A stretch of 64,000 nt of DNA from RHLJ01 sp965222205 (GCA_965222205.1 OZ244932.1:3534001-3598000), one strand, 5' to 3'. Positions 23,388 to 33,373 are shown, counted from the stretch's first letter. The notes: generated from the letters alone by a model not told the origin. Made by a program: numbers and translations.

Positions 23388-24959
23388 TTGACACAATTAT
23401 CCAATCATATTAATTCTACTATCTCAATAAAGCGTTTGGCAGCAATCGATTTGGGTACAAATTCTTTCCACGCTGTAATAGTAGACATTTTTCCTGACGG
23501 GAGTTTTAGAAAGGTAGATGATCTTAAAGAAATGGTTCAACTGGCAAAAGGAGGGCTTGGACAACGGCTTGCAGACCCGGCTTTTAAAAGGGGAATAGAA
23601 GCTCTGAAAAAAATTAAGGTGCTCTGTGATAGCCAGGGGGTAGAGCGAATACTTGCATATGCTACAAGTGCGATAAGAGAGGCAGAAAATGGTGGAGAAT
23701 TCATTCAAAAAAGCATTGATAATATTGGGATCAAGATAAACGCGATTCCCGGATCAATGGAAGCTGAGTTAATAGGGTATGCCGTTCAGCACGGGGTGAA
23801 ACTGAATGAAGATCCGGTGCTTATGGTAGATATTGGGGGAGGAAGTGTTGAGTTTATTCTGGGCAACAATAAAGAATTCTTTTTTCTGACCAGTAAAAAA
23901 ATCGGGGTTTCCAGAATGACGGATATTTTCAAACCCAGCGATCCGATCAATCAGCAAGATATCAACAAATTGGAAGCTCATTATGCTGAAGAACTAAATG
24001 ATGTAGAATCGGCACTAAAAAAGAACTCCACAAAAACAATCATTGGCTCGTCCGGAACCATGCAGAATATTGCTTTAATGATTGCAAACCGGAAAGGGCT
24101 TCCCACAGACGTAACACTAAATGAATTGGAATTTAGTGCAGAAGACTTTTCAAAGTTCTATGCAGATTTTATTAAGCTGGATCATAAAAATAGGCTTAAG
24201 GTTTCAGGTTTAGACACGAAAAGAGTCGATTTTATAAATACCGGAGTGGTTTTAGTAAACTTACTTATCAATAAGTTTGGAATTGAAAGACTAAAGATTT
24301 CGACACAGGCTCTTAGGGAAGGGATTATTATCCGATATTTAAAAAAGGATATGATTGGAATTCCCTGGTCAGGTGAGTTTTCAGATCCCCGAAGAAGAAG
24401 TGTATTCGAACTGTTAAGAAAGTGTAACTGGCACGAAGAGCATTCCCGGCATGTGGCTAAACTGGCACTTATTTTATTTGATGAACTTAAAGAGCAGTTA
24501 GCTTTGGAAGATGGAGACCGGGAATTGCTGGAGTACGCCGCATATCTGCACGATATCGGTTATTATATCTCTCACTCAAAGCACCATAAACACGCGTTGT
24601 ACATAATCCGTCATTCAGATTTGATGGGGTTCAGGGAAAACGAGATTGAGATTATTGCAAATGTCTCCCGTTACCACCGTCGTTCAACCCCAAAAAAACG
24701 TCATGGGGAATACTGGAAGCTAAAACCACCTGTTCGCACCCGAATCAAAAAACTATCGGCGATTCTCCGTGTAGCTGACGGGCTTGACCGAAGTCATTTT
24801 CAGAACGTTCAAAAACTAAATATGGAAATACTTGAGGATAAGCTAATGCTAAAGATCCAAACGATCGATGAACCGCATTTAGAAATTTGGGGAGCGATGA
24901 GAAAATCACATCTGATGAAAGAGGTTATGGGAAAGAAAGTAGTGATCGAGAGGGTCTAG
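23388..24959 (+). CDS. Ppx/GppA-family phosphatase with C-terminal HD domain
   Basis: 523 residues. An ASKHA-fold Ppx/GppA domain occupies about 15-320 (AAIDLGTNSFHAVIVDI with the phosphate-1 loop, ATSAIREAENG, MVDIGGGSVEFIL, IGSSGTMQN). The C-terminal ~180 residues carry an HD hydrolase-type domain (YAAYLHDIGYYISHSKHHKH). The family hydrolyses polyphosphate terminal phosphates and/or pppGpp. The listed start is TTG; an upstream ATG in frame was not seen, and the conserved part begins about 17 residues in, so the start is uncertain. It is divergent from the subtilase gene and overlaps the convergent GtrA gene by 4 bp. Confidence 0.9.
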   Translation: MTQLSNHINSTISIKRLAAIDLGTNSFHAVIVDIFPDGSFRKVDDLKEMVQLAKGGLGQRLADPAFKRGIEALKKIKVLCDSQGVERILAYATSAIREAENGGEFIQKSIDNIGIKINAIPGSMEAELIGYAVQHGVKLNEDPVLMVDIGGGSVEFILGNNKEFFFLTSKKIGVSRMTDIFKPSDPINQQDINKLEAHYAEELNDVESALKKNSTKTIIGSSGTMQNIALMIANRKGLPTDVTLNELEFSAEDFSKFYADFIKLDHKNRLKVSGLDTKRVDFINTGVVLVNLLINKFGIERLKISTQALREGIIIRYLKKDMIGIPWSGEFSDPRRRSVFELLRKCNWHEEHSRHVAKLALILFDELKEQLALEDGDRELLEYAAYLHDIGYYISHSKHHKHALYIIRHSDLMGFRENEIEIIANVSRYHRRSTPKKRHGEYWKLKPPVRTRIKKLSAILRVADGLDRSHFQNVQKLNMEILEDKLMLKIQTIDEPHLEIWGAMRKSHLMKEVMGKKVVIERV

Positions 24960-25408
24960 TTTTTCTCTTCCGGTTCCTCTTCAACTTTAATTGATGAAAA
25001 AACCCCTTTATTCTCGAAGGCGAACCTGTTTGCGTAAAAATTATAAATGAAAAAAGTAGCTGTTATTACAAACTTAGTGAGTAACAAGTGTTCACTAAAA
25101 AAAAGGAGTTTTGTAAGTAAATAGATGGCCAATGTACTAAGTCCCATCCCAATCAGAGAGAAAGTCATAGACATAGAAAAAGTAACTGATATTGAGCGAT
25201 TCAAGGAGAATACAAAAGTCTTTCGGAGAAAGAAGTTGGCTAAAACTCCACATGCATAAGCAAATGCCTGAATTAAGGGTATAAAACCGGGATTAGAAAC
25301 TAATACTAAGAGGAAAAAAATTGAATAGTCAACTGAAGTGGCAATTCCGGAGGCAATCCCATATTTAAACTTTGGGATAATAAAATCTTTCAGATGTGAT
25401 TTATTCAT
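24956..25408 (-). CDS. GtrA-family membrane protein
   Basis: 150 residues with four predicted transmembrane helices (for example FFLLVLVSNPGFIPLIQAFAY in part, and FVITATFFIYNFYANRFAF) and the GtrA-type layout KYGIASGIATSVDYSIFFLL (in part) and FFLRKTFVF. GtrA proteins are thought to flip or aid transfer of polyprenyl-phosphate-linked sugars. It is the last gene of a trio with a GT2 glycosyltransferase and a sugar-nucleotide epimerase, consistent with cell-surface glycan decoration. Its stop overlaps the convergent Ppx gene. Confidence 0.88.
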   Translation of the reverse strand: MNKSHLKDFIIPKFKYGIASGIATSVDYSIFFLLVLVSNPGFIPLIQAFAYACGVLANFFLRKTFVFSLNRSISVTFSMSMTFSLIGMGLSTLAIYLLTKLLFFSEHLLLTKFVITATFFIYNFYANRFAFENKGVFSSIKVEEEPEEKN

Positions 25409-25457
25409 GCAAGTTATAAGATGAAGTAATTAGACGCTAAGTATCAAAACTAACAGT

Positions 25458-26411
25458 TTATTGATTCTGAGCTATCAAATATTCAAAATGTCTTTTTAGC
25501 CCAGTTTGAATATCTACCTTTGGAGAATAACCTAGTAATTTTTCTGCTTTTGAAATATCTGCGTTGGTCTGAATGACATCTCCTGGTTGCATGGGAAGAG
25601 AGTGAATTTCAGCTTTTTTACCTGTAATTGTTTTAATTTCATCAAGTAAAACTTTGAGCAAAGTAGTTTTTGACTCTCCAAGATTAATAACTTCATAGCC
25701 TTTACAAGAATCTATAGCCTTAATAGTCCCATTAATAATGTCCTCAATGAAAGTGTAGTCTCTTCTGCTGGTTCCATCTCCATACATAGTGATCGGAGTT
25801 CCATTCAGAAAAGCATCAAAGAACTTGTGGATGCCCATATCAGGGCGTTGTCGAGGACCATACACACTAAAAAAACGTAGCGCATAAATATCAAAATTAT
25901 AGAGGTGATGATATGAGTAACAGAGTAACTCAGCTGATTTCTTTGACGCAGCATAAGGGCTAACGGGGAAGTCAACGGGATCGGTTTCCGAGAACGGTAT
26001 TTTTACATTATTGCCATAAACAGAGCTGCTTGATGCAAATATCAGTTTCGCATGATTTGAGCTCCGCATTGCCTCAAGCAGGTTAAGGGTGCCCATCACG
26101 TTTACTTCATAGTAAGATTGTGGAGCTTTCAAGGAGTTTCTTACTCCAGCTCTCGCTGCAAGATGAATCACCGCATCAAATCGGTTTTTGTCGAAAACAG
26201 CTTTCAAAGAATCAGAATCTCTGATGTCGGATTCAATAAACGCAAAATTTGAATGGGTTAATGCTGATTCAATATTCTTCTGTTTTGTTGTTTTAGAATA
26301 AAATGAATCAAAATTATCAACTCCAATTACAGAATCGCCTCTTATTAAAAGGGCTTCTAAAAGATGGGAACCAATAAAACCTGCTACTCCGGTGATTAAG
26401 TAATTTTTCAA
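25458..26411 (-). CDS. NAD-dependent nucleotide-sugar epimerase (UDP-glucuronate 4-epimerase-like)
   Basis: 317 residues, extended SDR fold. NAD-binding motif GVAGFIGSHLLEALL at the N-terminus, active-site SSSSVYG and YAASKKSAE (YxxxK), and the substrate-side motifs RFFSVYGPRQRPDMGIHKF (in part), GDGTSRRDYTFIED and LGYSPKVDIQTGL. The RFFTVYGP..RPDM..KF pattern is typical of UDP-glucuronate or UDP-galacturonate 4-epimerases. The exact sugar is inferred. It lies 15 bp downstream of the GT2 gene and 49 bp upstream of gtrA. Confidence 0.88.
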   Translation of the reverse strand: MKNYLITGVAGFIGSHLLEALLIRGDSVIGVDNFDSFYSKTTKQKNIESALTHSNFAFIESDIRDSDSLKAVFDKNRFDAVIHLAARAGVRNSLKAPQSYYEVNVMGTLNLLEAMRSSNHAKLIFASSSSVYGNNVKIPFSETDPVDFPVSPYAASKKSAELLCYSYHHLYNFDIYALRFFSVYGPRQRPDMGIHKFFDAFLNGTPITMYGDGTSRRDYTFIEDIINGTIKAIDSCKGYEVINLGESKTTLLKVLLDEIKTITGKKAEIHSLPMQPGDVIQTNADISKAEKLLGYSPKVDIQTGLKRHFEYLIAQNQ

Positions 26412-26426
26412 ACCAAGTAAGTGTAT

Positions 26427-27419
26427 TTAGAAAGTGTGGACATTACGTAACTGATATGGTGTTTTTCTCTGGCCTTCATAATATATACGCATTAGTATTT
26501 CAGCGATTATTCCGGTTGTAATAAGTTGGATACCACCCAGTACCAAAATTAAACCAAGGATAAGTAACGGCTTACCCCATATATCTCCTCCCATCAACTT
26601 TAAAGCAAATAAATATAAATTGATTACAGCACCGGCAGTAAAAAGAAGTAATCCGCTGGCACCAAATAAATGCATCGGCTTAGAAAGATATTTTTGAAAA
26701 AATACCATTAACATTAGATCACTTACTACCTTAAACGTTCTTCCAATGCCATATTTAGAATTTCCCCAACTCCGTTCATGATGAGCGACTTCTCTTTGAG
26801 AAATTTTAGCACCTTCCAGACTGGCAAGAACCGGGATAAAACGGTGAAGTTCTCCGTACAAACCCATGTCTTTTGCAATGTCTGATTTAAAGACCTTCAG
26901 GGTACAGCCAGCATCTTTAATATGAACTCCGGTGGCTCTTCGGATAATAAAATTGGCAAGTGAACTGGGGATTTTACGTAAAAAAATATCGTCTTTTCGA
27001 TTAGCCCGGATACCTGCTACTACATCCACATCCTCAGCGGCCAATTGTTCAATAAGTTTAGGGATATCGATAGGGTCGTTTTGCAGATCTCCGTCCATCA
27101 AAGCGATATATGTTCCCTTGCTTTCATCAATACCTGCAGCAAGCGCATTGCTTTGCCCGTAGTTTTTTCGAAGCTCCACAAGTTTCATTCCCGGTCGGGA
27201 AAAAGCCCGGATATTTTTTACTGTGTTGTCTGTTGAGCCATCATCAACATATATTAACTCAAAATCTATTCCTTTAAGTGCCTGATAGGTTTTATCAATA
27301 AGAGCTTCGATATTTCCGGCCTCATTGTATACACAAACAACAACAGAAAGAAGAGGGGTAGAATCTCCCTCTCTTTTATGGAGTTTTGAATCTGTTTCTA
27401 AGTCTGGAGAGTGCGCCAA
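26427..27419 (-). CDS. GT2 polyprenyl-phosphate glycosyltransferase (DPM1/GtrB-like)
   Basis: 330 residues. The N-terminal GT-A domain (about 20-240) shows LLSVVVCVYNEAGNIEALI (in part), YVDDGSTDNT, and ALMDGDLQNDP with the DxD-type DGD. Two C-terminal transmembrane helices follow (about 245-310). This is the architecture of GtrB/ArnC-type enzymes, which charge undecaprenyl phosphate with a sugar at the inner membrane. It is the first gene of the GT2-epimerase-GtrA trio, and together they fit lipid-linked sugar synthesis, modification and flipping. Confidence 0.9.
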   Translation of the reverse strand: MAHSPDLETDSKLHKREGDSTPLLSVVVCVYNEAGNIEALIDKTYQALKGIDFELIYVDDGSTDNTVKNIRAFSRPGMKLVELRKNYGQSNALAAGIDESKGTYIALMDGDLQNDPIDIPKLIEQLAAEDVDVVAGIRANRKDDIFLRKIPSSLANFIIRRATGVHIKDAGCTLKVFKSDIAKDMGLYGELHRFIPVLASLEGAKISQREVAHHERSWGNSKYGIGRTFKVVSDLMLMVFFQKYLSKPMHLFGASGLLLFTAGAVINLYLFALKLMGGDIWGKPLLILGLILVLGGIQLITTGIIAEILMRIYYEGQRKTPYQLRNVHTF

Positions 27420-27469
27420 ATGTATATATTTTGTTCAGTAAGAATGATAATAAGAAATGAAGTTTACTT

Positions 27470-28858
27470 CTATTCTTCCTCTGAATTGTATGGTCCATCA
27501 AAACTTCCAGCAGGGCCGGGGAATACTACCGGGCTTTCGAAGCCTTCTTTTGAAATTGAAGCCACTCCAAAGTAATAATTATCGATCACCACATTTTCGA
27601 GAGTATGTTCGCTGACGCCTGCAGGAACAAATACGCTTTTTTCCCATTGATTAGAATCGGTGAGGCGCCAGTAAATTTTATATCCGGCTAATTGCGGGTT
27701 TTCATCCGCATTCAGGGCATCCCAACTCAGAGTAGTACTTGGTCGAACTGCTCCTGCAATTTTAACATTGGAAGGAGGAGCGGGTGCCCAAGCCATTCCG
27801 GCCAGAACTACGGCATTTAATCCGGTTAATTTTGCGGCATAATCAAAATCTACTCCATCGATGGTATCCCCATATTTAATGCCATCTTCCGTTCTTAAAT
27901 CCTGATGCTGCATCACATAATTTTCATTGGTTTCCATGATCCGGACTCCGGGAAATCCAACGGCGTTAAACGGTCGGTGGTGACCACCACGCCCAAAACG
28001 ATCAAGACGATAAATCATCATTATGTCAAGATTCGGGATATATAAATCTGCCATTTTATCAACATAGCGAGCGATATTTCGGGAAGGAGAGTCCACTTCT
28101 CCACCGGTAAATCTTCGGATTCTGGCTTCACGGTCCGTCTCCACATCTCTGGTTCCTTCAGAAAATACACGGGCAGTTGTATTATTAATTACCCCGTTTA
28201 TTCCTTTGATATTTCCAATCATATCATTGTTGAGGACTGCCTTCAATTCCCAACCTTTTTCTATGGCATAATCAGCCAAAATCTGGCCTCCGAATAATCC
28301 TTGTTCTTCTCCTGAGAGACCAACGTACATGATAGAGCTTGGGAATTCATATTTTGTAAGTACCCTTGCTGCCTCAATTGCTCCTGCCATACCGGACGCA
28401 TTATCGTTTGCTCCAGGGGAATCTGAGGTGCCATCTAAACCGTCAGAAACCCTGGAGTCGATATCTCCACTCATCATTACAAACCGGTTTGGGTGTGCGG
28501 TACCTCGCTGAATCGCAACTACATTAACTACATTGGCAGGATCAGGAATACGACGACCAGTCACATAATCACTTACATAAAAAACCTCCAGGCAGCCCCC
28601 GCATTCTTCAGAAATACGTTCAAATTCGGCTTTGATCCAACGTCTTGCAGCACCGATACCACGTGTATCGGAAACAGTATCAGACAACGTATGTCGGGTT
28701 CCAAAATCAACCAATGTCTGAATATCCTGCTGAATTCGATCAGGAGAGGGAGCGACTCCGATTTTATGTAATTCGTCCGGGGTAATTTGTGCTATCGAAA
28801 TTCCCGCGAACAGGAATGCAAAAAGCAGTGATAGTGCTGAAGAGCGTAGTGAAAACAT
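27470..28858 (-). CDS. Secreted M28-family zinc peptidase with C-terminal fibronectin-like domain
   Basis: 462 residues with a signal peptide ending at ISIAQ. The M28 domain (about 60-345) keeps the metal site: GDIDSR, DSPGANDNASGM (bridging Asp), SGEEQGLFGG (catalytic and ligand Glu pair) and a late histidine region (RGGHHRPFNAVGFPGVRIME in part). A fibronectin type III-like domain follows at about 365-450 (TTLSWDALNADENPQLAGYKI in part, YFGVASISKEG). Likely an aminopeptidase acting outside the inner membrane. It starts 5 bp after the small membrane-protein gene upstream. Confidence 0.9.
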   Translation of the reverse strand: MFSLRSSALSLLFAFLFAGISIAQITPDELHKIGVAPSPDRIQQDIQTLVDFGTRHTLSDTVSDTRGIGAARRWIKAEFERISEECGGCLEVFYVSDYVTGRRIPDPANVVNVVAIQRGTAHPNRFVMMSGDIDSRVSDGLDGTSDSPGANDNASGMAGAIEAARVLTKYEFPSSIMYVGLSGEEQGLFGGQILADYAIEKGWELKAVLNNDMIGNIKGINGVINNTTARVFSEGTRDVETDREARIRRFTGGEVDSPSRNIARYVDKMADLYIPNLDIMMIYRLDRFGRGGHHRPFNAVGFPGVRIMETNENYVMQHQDLRTEDGIKYGDTIDGVDFDYAAKLTGLNAVVLAGMAWAPAPPSNVKIAGAVRPSTTLSWDALNADENPQLAGYKIYWRLTDSNQWEKSVFVPAGVSEHTLENVVIDNYYFGVASISKEGFESPVVFPGPAGSFDGPYNSEEE

Positions 28859-28863
28859 AGGAG

Positions 28864-29334
28864 TTAGTTTTTGTTCAAATTATCGTGAGGTCGTTTTAAA
28901 TCATCCGGAAGCTGACCTGTACTTCTTAAATATTCTTCGAGTTGTTGCTGGAATTTTATTTGTGCTTTTAAACCCGCTCTGTGTCCAAAATAAGATCCAA
29001 GTCCACATCCAAACAGTACAACTACAGCGAATACAATACGCAGTGACTGCATTAAGCCTGATTCGTAAACGAATATCCAGATGACAGGGGTGAGCGCGAC
29101 TAACGCTCCAAAAATAAATGGAGCGGGGCTTGATCCTTCGAGCCTTCTCATAAAGCGACGACTACTTACAAAAACAACATTCATGTATACCAAACCAAAA
29201 CCAATTAAAAAAGCAGTGCCTTTAAAGCCCGGGTCATTGAGTATGAACAGGAGTTCTGATGTAAAAAGGGTGAAAGCTGATGAGACAATGAAAACCCCCG
29301 ATAAATAGAAAGCGAAACGTGGTAGATTATCCAA
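28864..29334 (-). CDS. Small membrane protein of unknown function
   Basis: 156 residues with four hydrophobic helices (around residues 8-28, 40-58, 72-90, 98-118), a basic loop (SSRRFMRRLEG) and a hydrophilic C-terminus (KFQQQLEEYLRSTGQLPDDLKR in part). I do not recognise a family. It is 5 bp upstream of the M28 peptidase gene and so probably in the same transcript. Confidence 0.75.
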   Translation of the reverse strand: MDNLPRFAFYLSGVFIVSSAFTLFTSELLFILNDPGFKGTAFLIGFGLVYMNVVFVSSRRFMRRLEGSSPAPFIFGALVALTPVIWIFVYESGLMQSLRIVFAVVVLFGCGLGSYFGHRAGLKAQIKFQQQLEEYLRSTGQLPDDLKRPHDNLNKN

Positions 29335-29463
29335 GATTACAGATTAAGTTGTTAATCAGTTTTTTGTTTGAAAGTAACGATTTCTGAAATATCAATTTCC
29401 AGACTTCAACAAAAAATCATTATCCGGGCTAAAAAACACTTTCTTTCCAAAATTTAAGTTCGG

Positions 29464-30786
29464 TTACTTTGTCTGTAGCCAATCTTCCGGGTTCAGGTCT
29501 GTATTATTTTTCCGAACCATGAAGAACAAAGTTTCCCCAAGTTCTGAAGACTCCGTACCCGATTTGCCAATTATGGTTCCCGCCGTTAATACCGATGAAT
29601 TCTGAACATTGATTTCACTAAGATTGCCATACACGGTAAAGTAGGAGCCATGTTTTACAAATACTACATTTCCATATCCCGGAGCCGGCTGGATTGCAAA
29701 CACATAACCATCGGCTACTACCCGAACATTTGAACTTGCATCAGCAACAATATTAATGCCCGGATGTTCAGTTCGGGTTCCATATAAAGGATTCCGGGTA
29801 ATTCCGAATTTCTTCGATACCGTAGTGCTATTTACTGGCCAGTTTAATCTTCCTTTTGAGGCTGCAAAATTCTGTTCGTATGCCAGTAGTGTTTCATCAG
29901 AAACAAAAGACCGGTTTATAGGAGTTGAGTATTTTGCCACTTCATCGGCCCGGCGGGCAGCATCGGCAATTTTTCTTGCTTCTGCCAGTCTGGATAATCG
30001 CTCGTTTTCTGCACTTCTGATTCGATCTTCATCTGCAATGAGTGCTGAAAAACTCTGTTCAAGATTTTCTTTTTGCTGGCGAATTCTTCTTAGCTCGGTA
30101 AGAAGGTCGTCACTTTCTGCCTTTATCTTCTCTACATTTTGCCGTTGAACAATTTGTTGATCATTCAATTTTACTTTTTCATCCCGGATTTCATCAAGAA
30201 CGAGTTCATTTTTAAAATGACTTTGCTGAAGGTCTTCTTTTACTCCTTCAAGCTCTAGTTGTCTGATCCTGATTTGCTCGGCTTGTTTTACTTTTTGTTC
30301 TTCCAGTTTTTGCAGATAAAAAGAACGGACTAACATTTGATTGATAGATTCCGAGCTGAGAACAAGTTCAAGATTACTTGTTCGTCCATTTTTGTAAGTA
30401 TAAAGAAGGATGTCTTTATAGTTTTGAATAAGCAACTCGATATCTTTTTCCCGAAGCCCGATTTCTTCTTCGGTGATTTGGATTTCTTCCTGAATTTGTT
30501 GCTGTTCCAGTTCAAGTGTACCAAGCTTATTATCCTGTAGGGATATCAGGCGGTTTATATCCTGATATTGTTTATATAGCTCTTCATACTTGTTCTGAGA
30601 TTGATTAATACGCTGCTCATATGTTCGTATCCTCGCATCGAGTACATTAATTTCCGCACGGGTATTAGTTTGTTCATCCAGAATTTTTTTGCGACGCTCT
30701 TCATAAGTCTGTCCAGATGCAGACGTAGAAAAAGCAGCAATCAGAAGTGCAAAAAGAAAAGAATATGTAATGTTTTGTTTCATCAT
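29464..30786 (-). CDS. EnvC-like murein hydrolase activator with degenerate M23 domain
   Basis: 440 residues: signal peptide (to SASGQ), a long coiled coil (about 27-270, EQRINQSQNKYEELYKQY and similar), and a C-terminal LytM/M23 domain (about 320-440). The M23 zinc ligands are changed: the HxGxD motif reads EHPGINI (Asp to Asn) and the final YxHL reads YGNL (His to Asn). Loss of the zinc site is what makes E. coli EnvC an amidase activator rather than a hydrolase, so I infer the same here. Its start overlaps the DUF4292 stop by 4 bp. The TPR, DUF4292 and EnvC genes form one envelope operon. Confidence 0.9.
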   Translation of the reverse strand: MMKQNITYSFLFALLIAAFSTSASGQTYEERRKKILDEQTNTRAEINVLDARIRTYEQRINQSQNKYEELYKQYQDINRLISLQDNKLGTLELEQQQIQEEIQITEEEIGLREKDIELLIQNYKDILLYTYKNGRTSNLELVLSSESINQMLVRSFYLQKLEEQKVKQAEQIRIRQLELEGVKEDLQQSHFKNELVLDEIRDEKVKLNDQQIVQRQNVEKIKAESDDLLTELRRIRQQKENLEQSFSALIADEDRIRSAENERLSRLAEARKIADAARRADEVAKYSTPINRSFVSDETLLAYEQNFAASKGRLNWPVNSTTVSKKFGITRNPLYGTRTEHPGINIVADASSNVRVVADGYVFAIQPAPGYGNVVFVKHGSYFTVYGNLSEINVQNSSVLTAGTIIGKSGTESSELGETLFFMVRKNNTDLNPEDWLQTK

Positions 30787-31556
30787 ATTCGTTCAATTGG
30801 AATGTCGTTTGGGAGATCAATTTTCAGGTTTAATGAGCCTGGGTTCGTATCCAGTGATCGTACCTGAAAAATTACTTTAGAAGCTTCATCAGCACTTAAT
30901 ATGGTGATTTTTCTTGGTAAAATGTAGCCGTTTATTTCCCCATAATTTTCATATCGAATTGCAGAATAAGGCAGACCTGTAAATCGGGGTTGTTCTACAT
31001 ACTCTATTTCCTTGTTCTTTTCTAAAATCCGGGCATATCCACCCGTTTTGAATATGATGAATGTAGTAAAGTCCGAACCTTCATAATGCCGTTCGATTCG
31101 TGCTACCTGACGAGAATTTATCTTATAGTTCAGTAAGTCGATAAGGTTAATAGAGGCGAGTTCATTTAAGCTGGTGAGTCTGCTGTCAATTATGGAGACT
31201 TTCTGTGCTACTTTATCCACTTTATTATAAATAAGAATAGAATCCTGATCTACAAGCATTACAGCTCCAACGATACCAATTCTGTTTTTAATAGTGAGAA
31301 GGCTTAAAAGCGTGTCTGTTTCAAACTCAATGGTAACCCGATCGCTGTTTCCCGGCTCACTTACAATTGCTCTGCCTTTTCCCGAAACGGAGTAAAGAGA
31401 TTCTGAATAATCAGGAAGTGCGCTTAGTATTGAGTCGTGGGTTTCTTCTTCAACCGGAACGATTCTGGTATTATAACTATCAGGACGGGTAGTTCTGCAG
31501 GCAGAGAGCAAAATCACCACAAAAGTGATATAGAAAATTGGTTTCAGAAAGCGCAT
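30783..31556 (-). CDS. DUF4292 lipoprotein
   Basis: 257 residues with a lipoprotein signal (ITFVVILLSAC, Cys about 20). The body is a LolB/LolA-like half-barrel typical of DUF4292 (VSGKGRAIVSEPG, VTIEFETDTLLSLLTIKN in part, LVDQDSILIYNK, LLNYKI). The function is unknown; the fold suggests binding of a lipid or hydrophobic ligand in the periplasm. It lies 4 bp after the TPR gene and overlaps envC by 4 bp, the gene order I know from other Bacteroidota. Confidence 0.88.
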   Translation of the reverse strand: MRFLKPIFYITFVVILLSACRTTRPDSYNTRIVPVEEETHDSILSALPDYSESLYSVSGKGRAIVSEPGNSDRVTIEFETDTLLSLLTIKNRIGIVGAVMLVDQDSILIYNKVDKVAQKVSIIDSRLTSLNELASINLIDLLNYKINSRQVARIERHYEGSDFTTFIIFKTGGYARILEKNKEIEYVEQPRFTGLPYSAIRYENYGEINGYILPRKITILSADEASKVIFQVRSLDTNPGSLNLKIDLPNDIPIERI

Positions 31557-31560
31557 AGCA

Positions 31561-33240
31561 TCAAATTTTATCGTTCAGATGCGTTCTTGTACTATCCTCA
31601 TCTAATGCTTGTTTCCACCATTTTTTAGCTTCGTCCATATTTCCCAGCTGTTCATATACATCACCCAGATGTTCGTACACTTCGGCGCTGGCTGCTCCTG
31701 TATCGATGGAGGCCTTTATAAATCTCCGGGCGCGATCATAATCTCCAAGTTTAAAGTAAACCCATCCAACCGTATCCAGATAAGCAGCATTTTCAGCATC
31801 CAGTTCAATGGCTTTTAAAGCCAGCTCTTTAGCGCGGTCGAGGTTTTCACCACGAACAGATAAATTATATGCGTAATTGTTCATCGCGTTATGATTCTCG
31901 CTATCGTAGCGAATAGCTAGCTCATACACCCGGTCAGATTCTTCATAGTTTTCAAGTGAAGACTGAGCATCCCCGAGAGCGCCGTAAATAACCGATTTAA
32001 AAGGTCGTCTTGCAGGAGATCTTGAGGCCCTCTCTAACCATTCAGCAGCCTTGGCATTATTGTTATCAAGCAGATAAGCACTGCCTAAAAAGAATTGTAT
32101 AAATGCATCTTCAGGAGCATTCTTATCTGCTTCTATTCCTACAATAATCGCTTCTTCAACTCTTCGTTCATTTAATAACAATTGAAGACGTTGCCGCCAT
32201 GCAATGTCATCTTCAGGAAGTAATTCATTAGCCTGAGCCAGATTTTCGAGTGCTTTTTCTGAGTCATTATTGATGGAATAAAACTGACCGGCAAGTGTAA
32301 AAGCGGGGCCATATTCCGGAGCACTTTCTGTATAAAGATCCAGAATCCGTGAAGTTTCAACCTCCAGCTGAATATTATTGGGCTCGTTTTGCTGACGGGT
32401 ATACATATACTGAGCAATCATCAATTTTTGATCGGCTTCGATAATAGGATCGGAAATGAAATTACCAAGCAGGGTACCTGCACTGTCCCATTTCTGCTCA
32501 TCAATATAAATACCTGAAAGATTGATCAGGGTTTGAGGATCACGGGAATTTCGGTAAAGACCGTCTTTCAGTACTTTCTTGGCTTCATTCTTTTTTCCTG
32601 TACGGGAGTAATATTCACCTAAAAGGTTGATGGTATTCAGATTGTCAGGTTCCACCTTTCTTAATTCCTGAAGCTGCTTTAGCGCAGACTCTGTATCTCC
32701 GATCGCTTCATAATTCTGAAACTTGCGAAGCAGTACAACCGGGTCAGAGCCAAGAAGTCTTCCTAATTTCTCCAGTGTTTGGTTTGATTTAAGAAACTGA
32801 CCGTATTGCTTTTGGGTATCTGCGAGCATGAAGAGTGCATCATAGTCGTTAGGATAGAATTCGAGCAGCTTATTGAGCTCATCCAGAGTAGCCTGATTTT
32901 GCCCGGCACTACGGTAAATCTCAGCAAGCTTAAACCGATACCATTTATTTTCCGGTTCCATTGCCACCGCCTCTTTTCCGTACAAAGCAGCGCTGGGGAG
33001 ATCATCCTGTTGGTAGTATACATCGGCAAGTGCGAAAGACAATCCAGATTGACCTTTTAACTGATTATAAGCCTGAAGTAAAAGGGTGGTAGCACGATCG
33101 TATTCCTCATTTACAAAAGCCTCCATCCCCTGGATGTAGGCCGTTTTGGCTTCCCGTTCTTTAGGGGTCTGAACCTGTGCTACAATAGTTGAACTAACAC
33201 AAAAACTCAGGAATAATGCTATGTAGATGGATTTTTTCAT
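31561..33240 (-). CDS. Exported tetratricopeptide-repeat protein
   Basis: I choose the ATG at 33240, which gives a clean signal peptide (MKKSIYIALFLSFCVSSTIV); an in-frame ATG six codons upstream (33258) is possible but would spoil it. About 560 residues of TPR units follow (FALADVYYQQDDLPSAALYG in part; NLLGEYYSRTGKKNEAKKVL in part; DTVGWVYFKLGDYDRARRFI in part). It probably acts as a periplasmic or outer-membrane-associated scaffold. First gene of the TPR-DUF4292-EnvC operon, with 4 bp to the next gene. Confidence 0.88.
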   Translation of the reverse strand: MKKSIYIALFLSFCVSSTIVAQVQTPKEREAKTAYIQGMEAFVNEEYDRATTLLLQAYNQLKGQSGLSFALADVYYQQDDLPSAALYGKEAVAMEPENKWYRFKLAEIYRSAGQNQATLDELNKLLEFYPNDYDALFMLADTQKQYGQFLKSNQTLEKLGRLLGSDPVVLLRKFQNYEAIGDTESALKQLQELRKVEPDNLNTINLLGEYYSRTGKKNEAKKVLKDGLYRNSRDPQTLINLSGIYIDEQKWDSAGTLLGNFISDPIIEADQKLMIAQYMYTRQQNEPNNIQLEVETSRILDLYTESAPEYGPAFTLAGQFYSINNDSEKALENLAQANELLPEDDIAWRQRLQLLLNERRVEEAIIVGIEADKNAPEDAFIQFFLGSAYLLDNNNAKAAEWLERASRSPARRPFKSVIYGALGDAQSSLENYEESDRVYELAIRYDSENHNAMNNYAYNLSVRGENLDRAKELALKAIELDAENAAYLDTVGWVYFKLGDYDRARRFIKASIDTGAASAEVYEHLGDVYEQLGNMDEAKKWWKQALDEDSTRTHLNDKI

Positions 33241-33373
33241 CGGATTTAGTAACGCCAATAATACCGATAAAGTGCGGGAGTTGCATGTGAAGAAATGTTA
33301 TATCGGTATAAGTATTTAAAAAGGAATCTTTATAATTAAACCTGAACTAATTCTAAAAAATAGAAGAGAGTAT

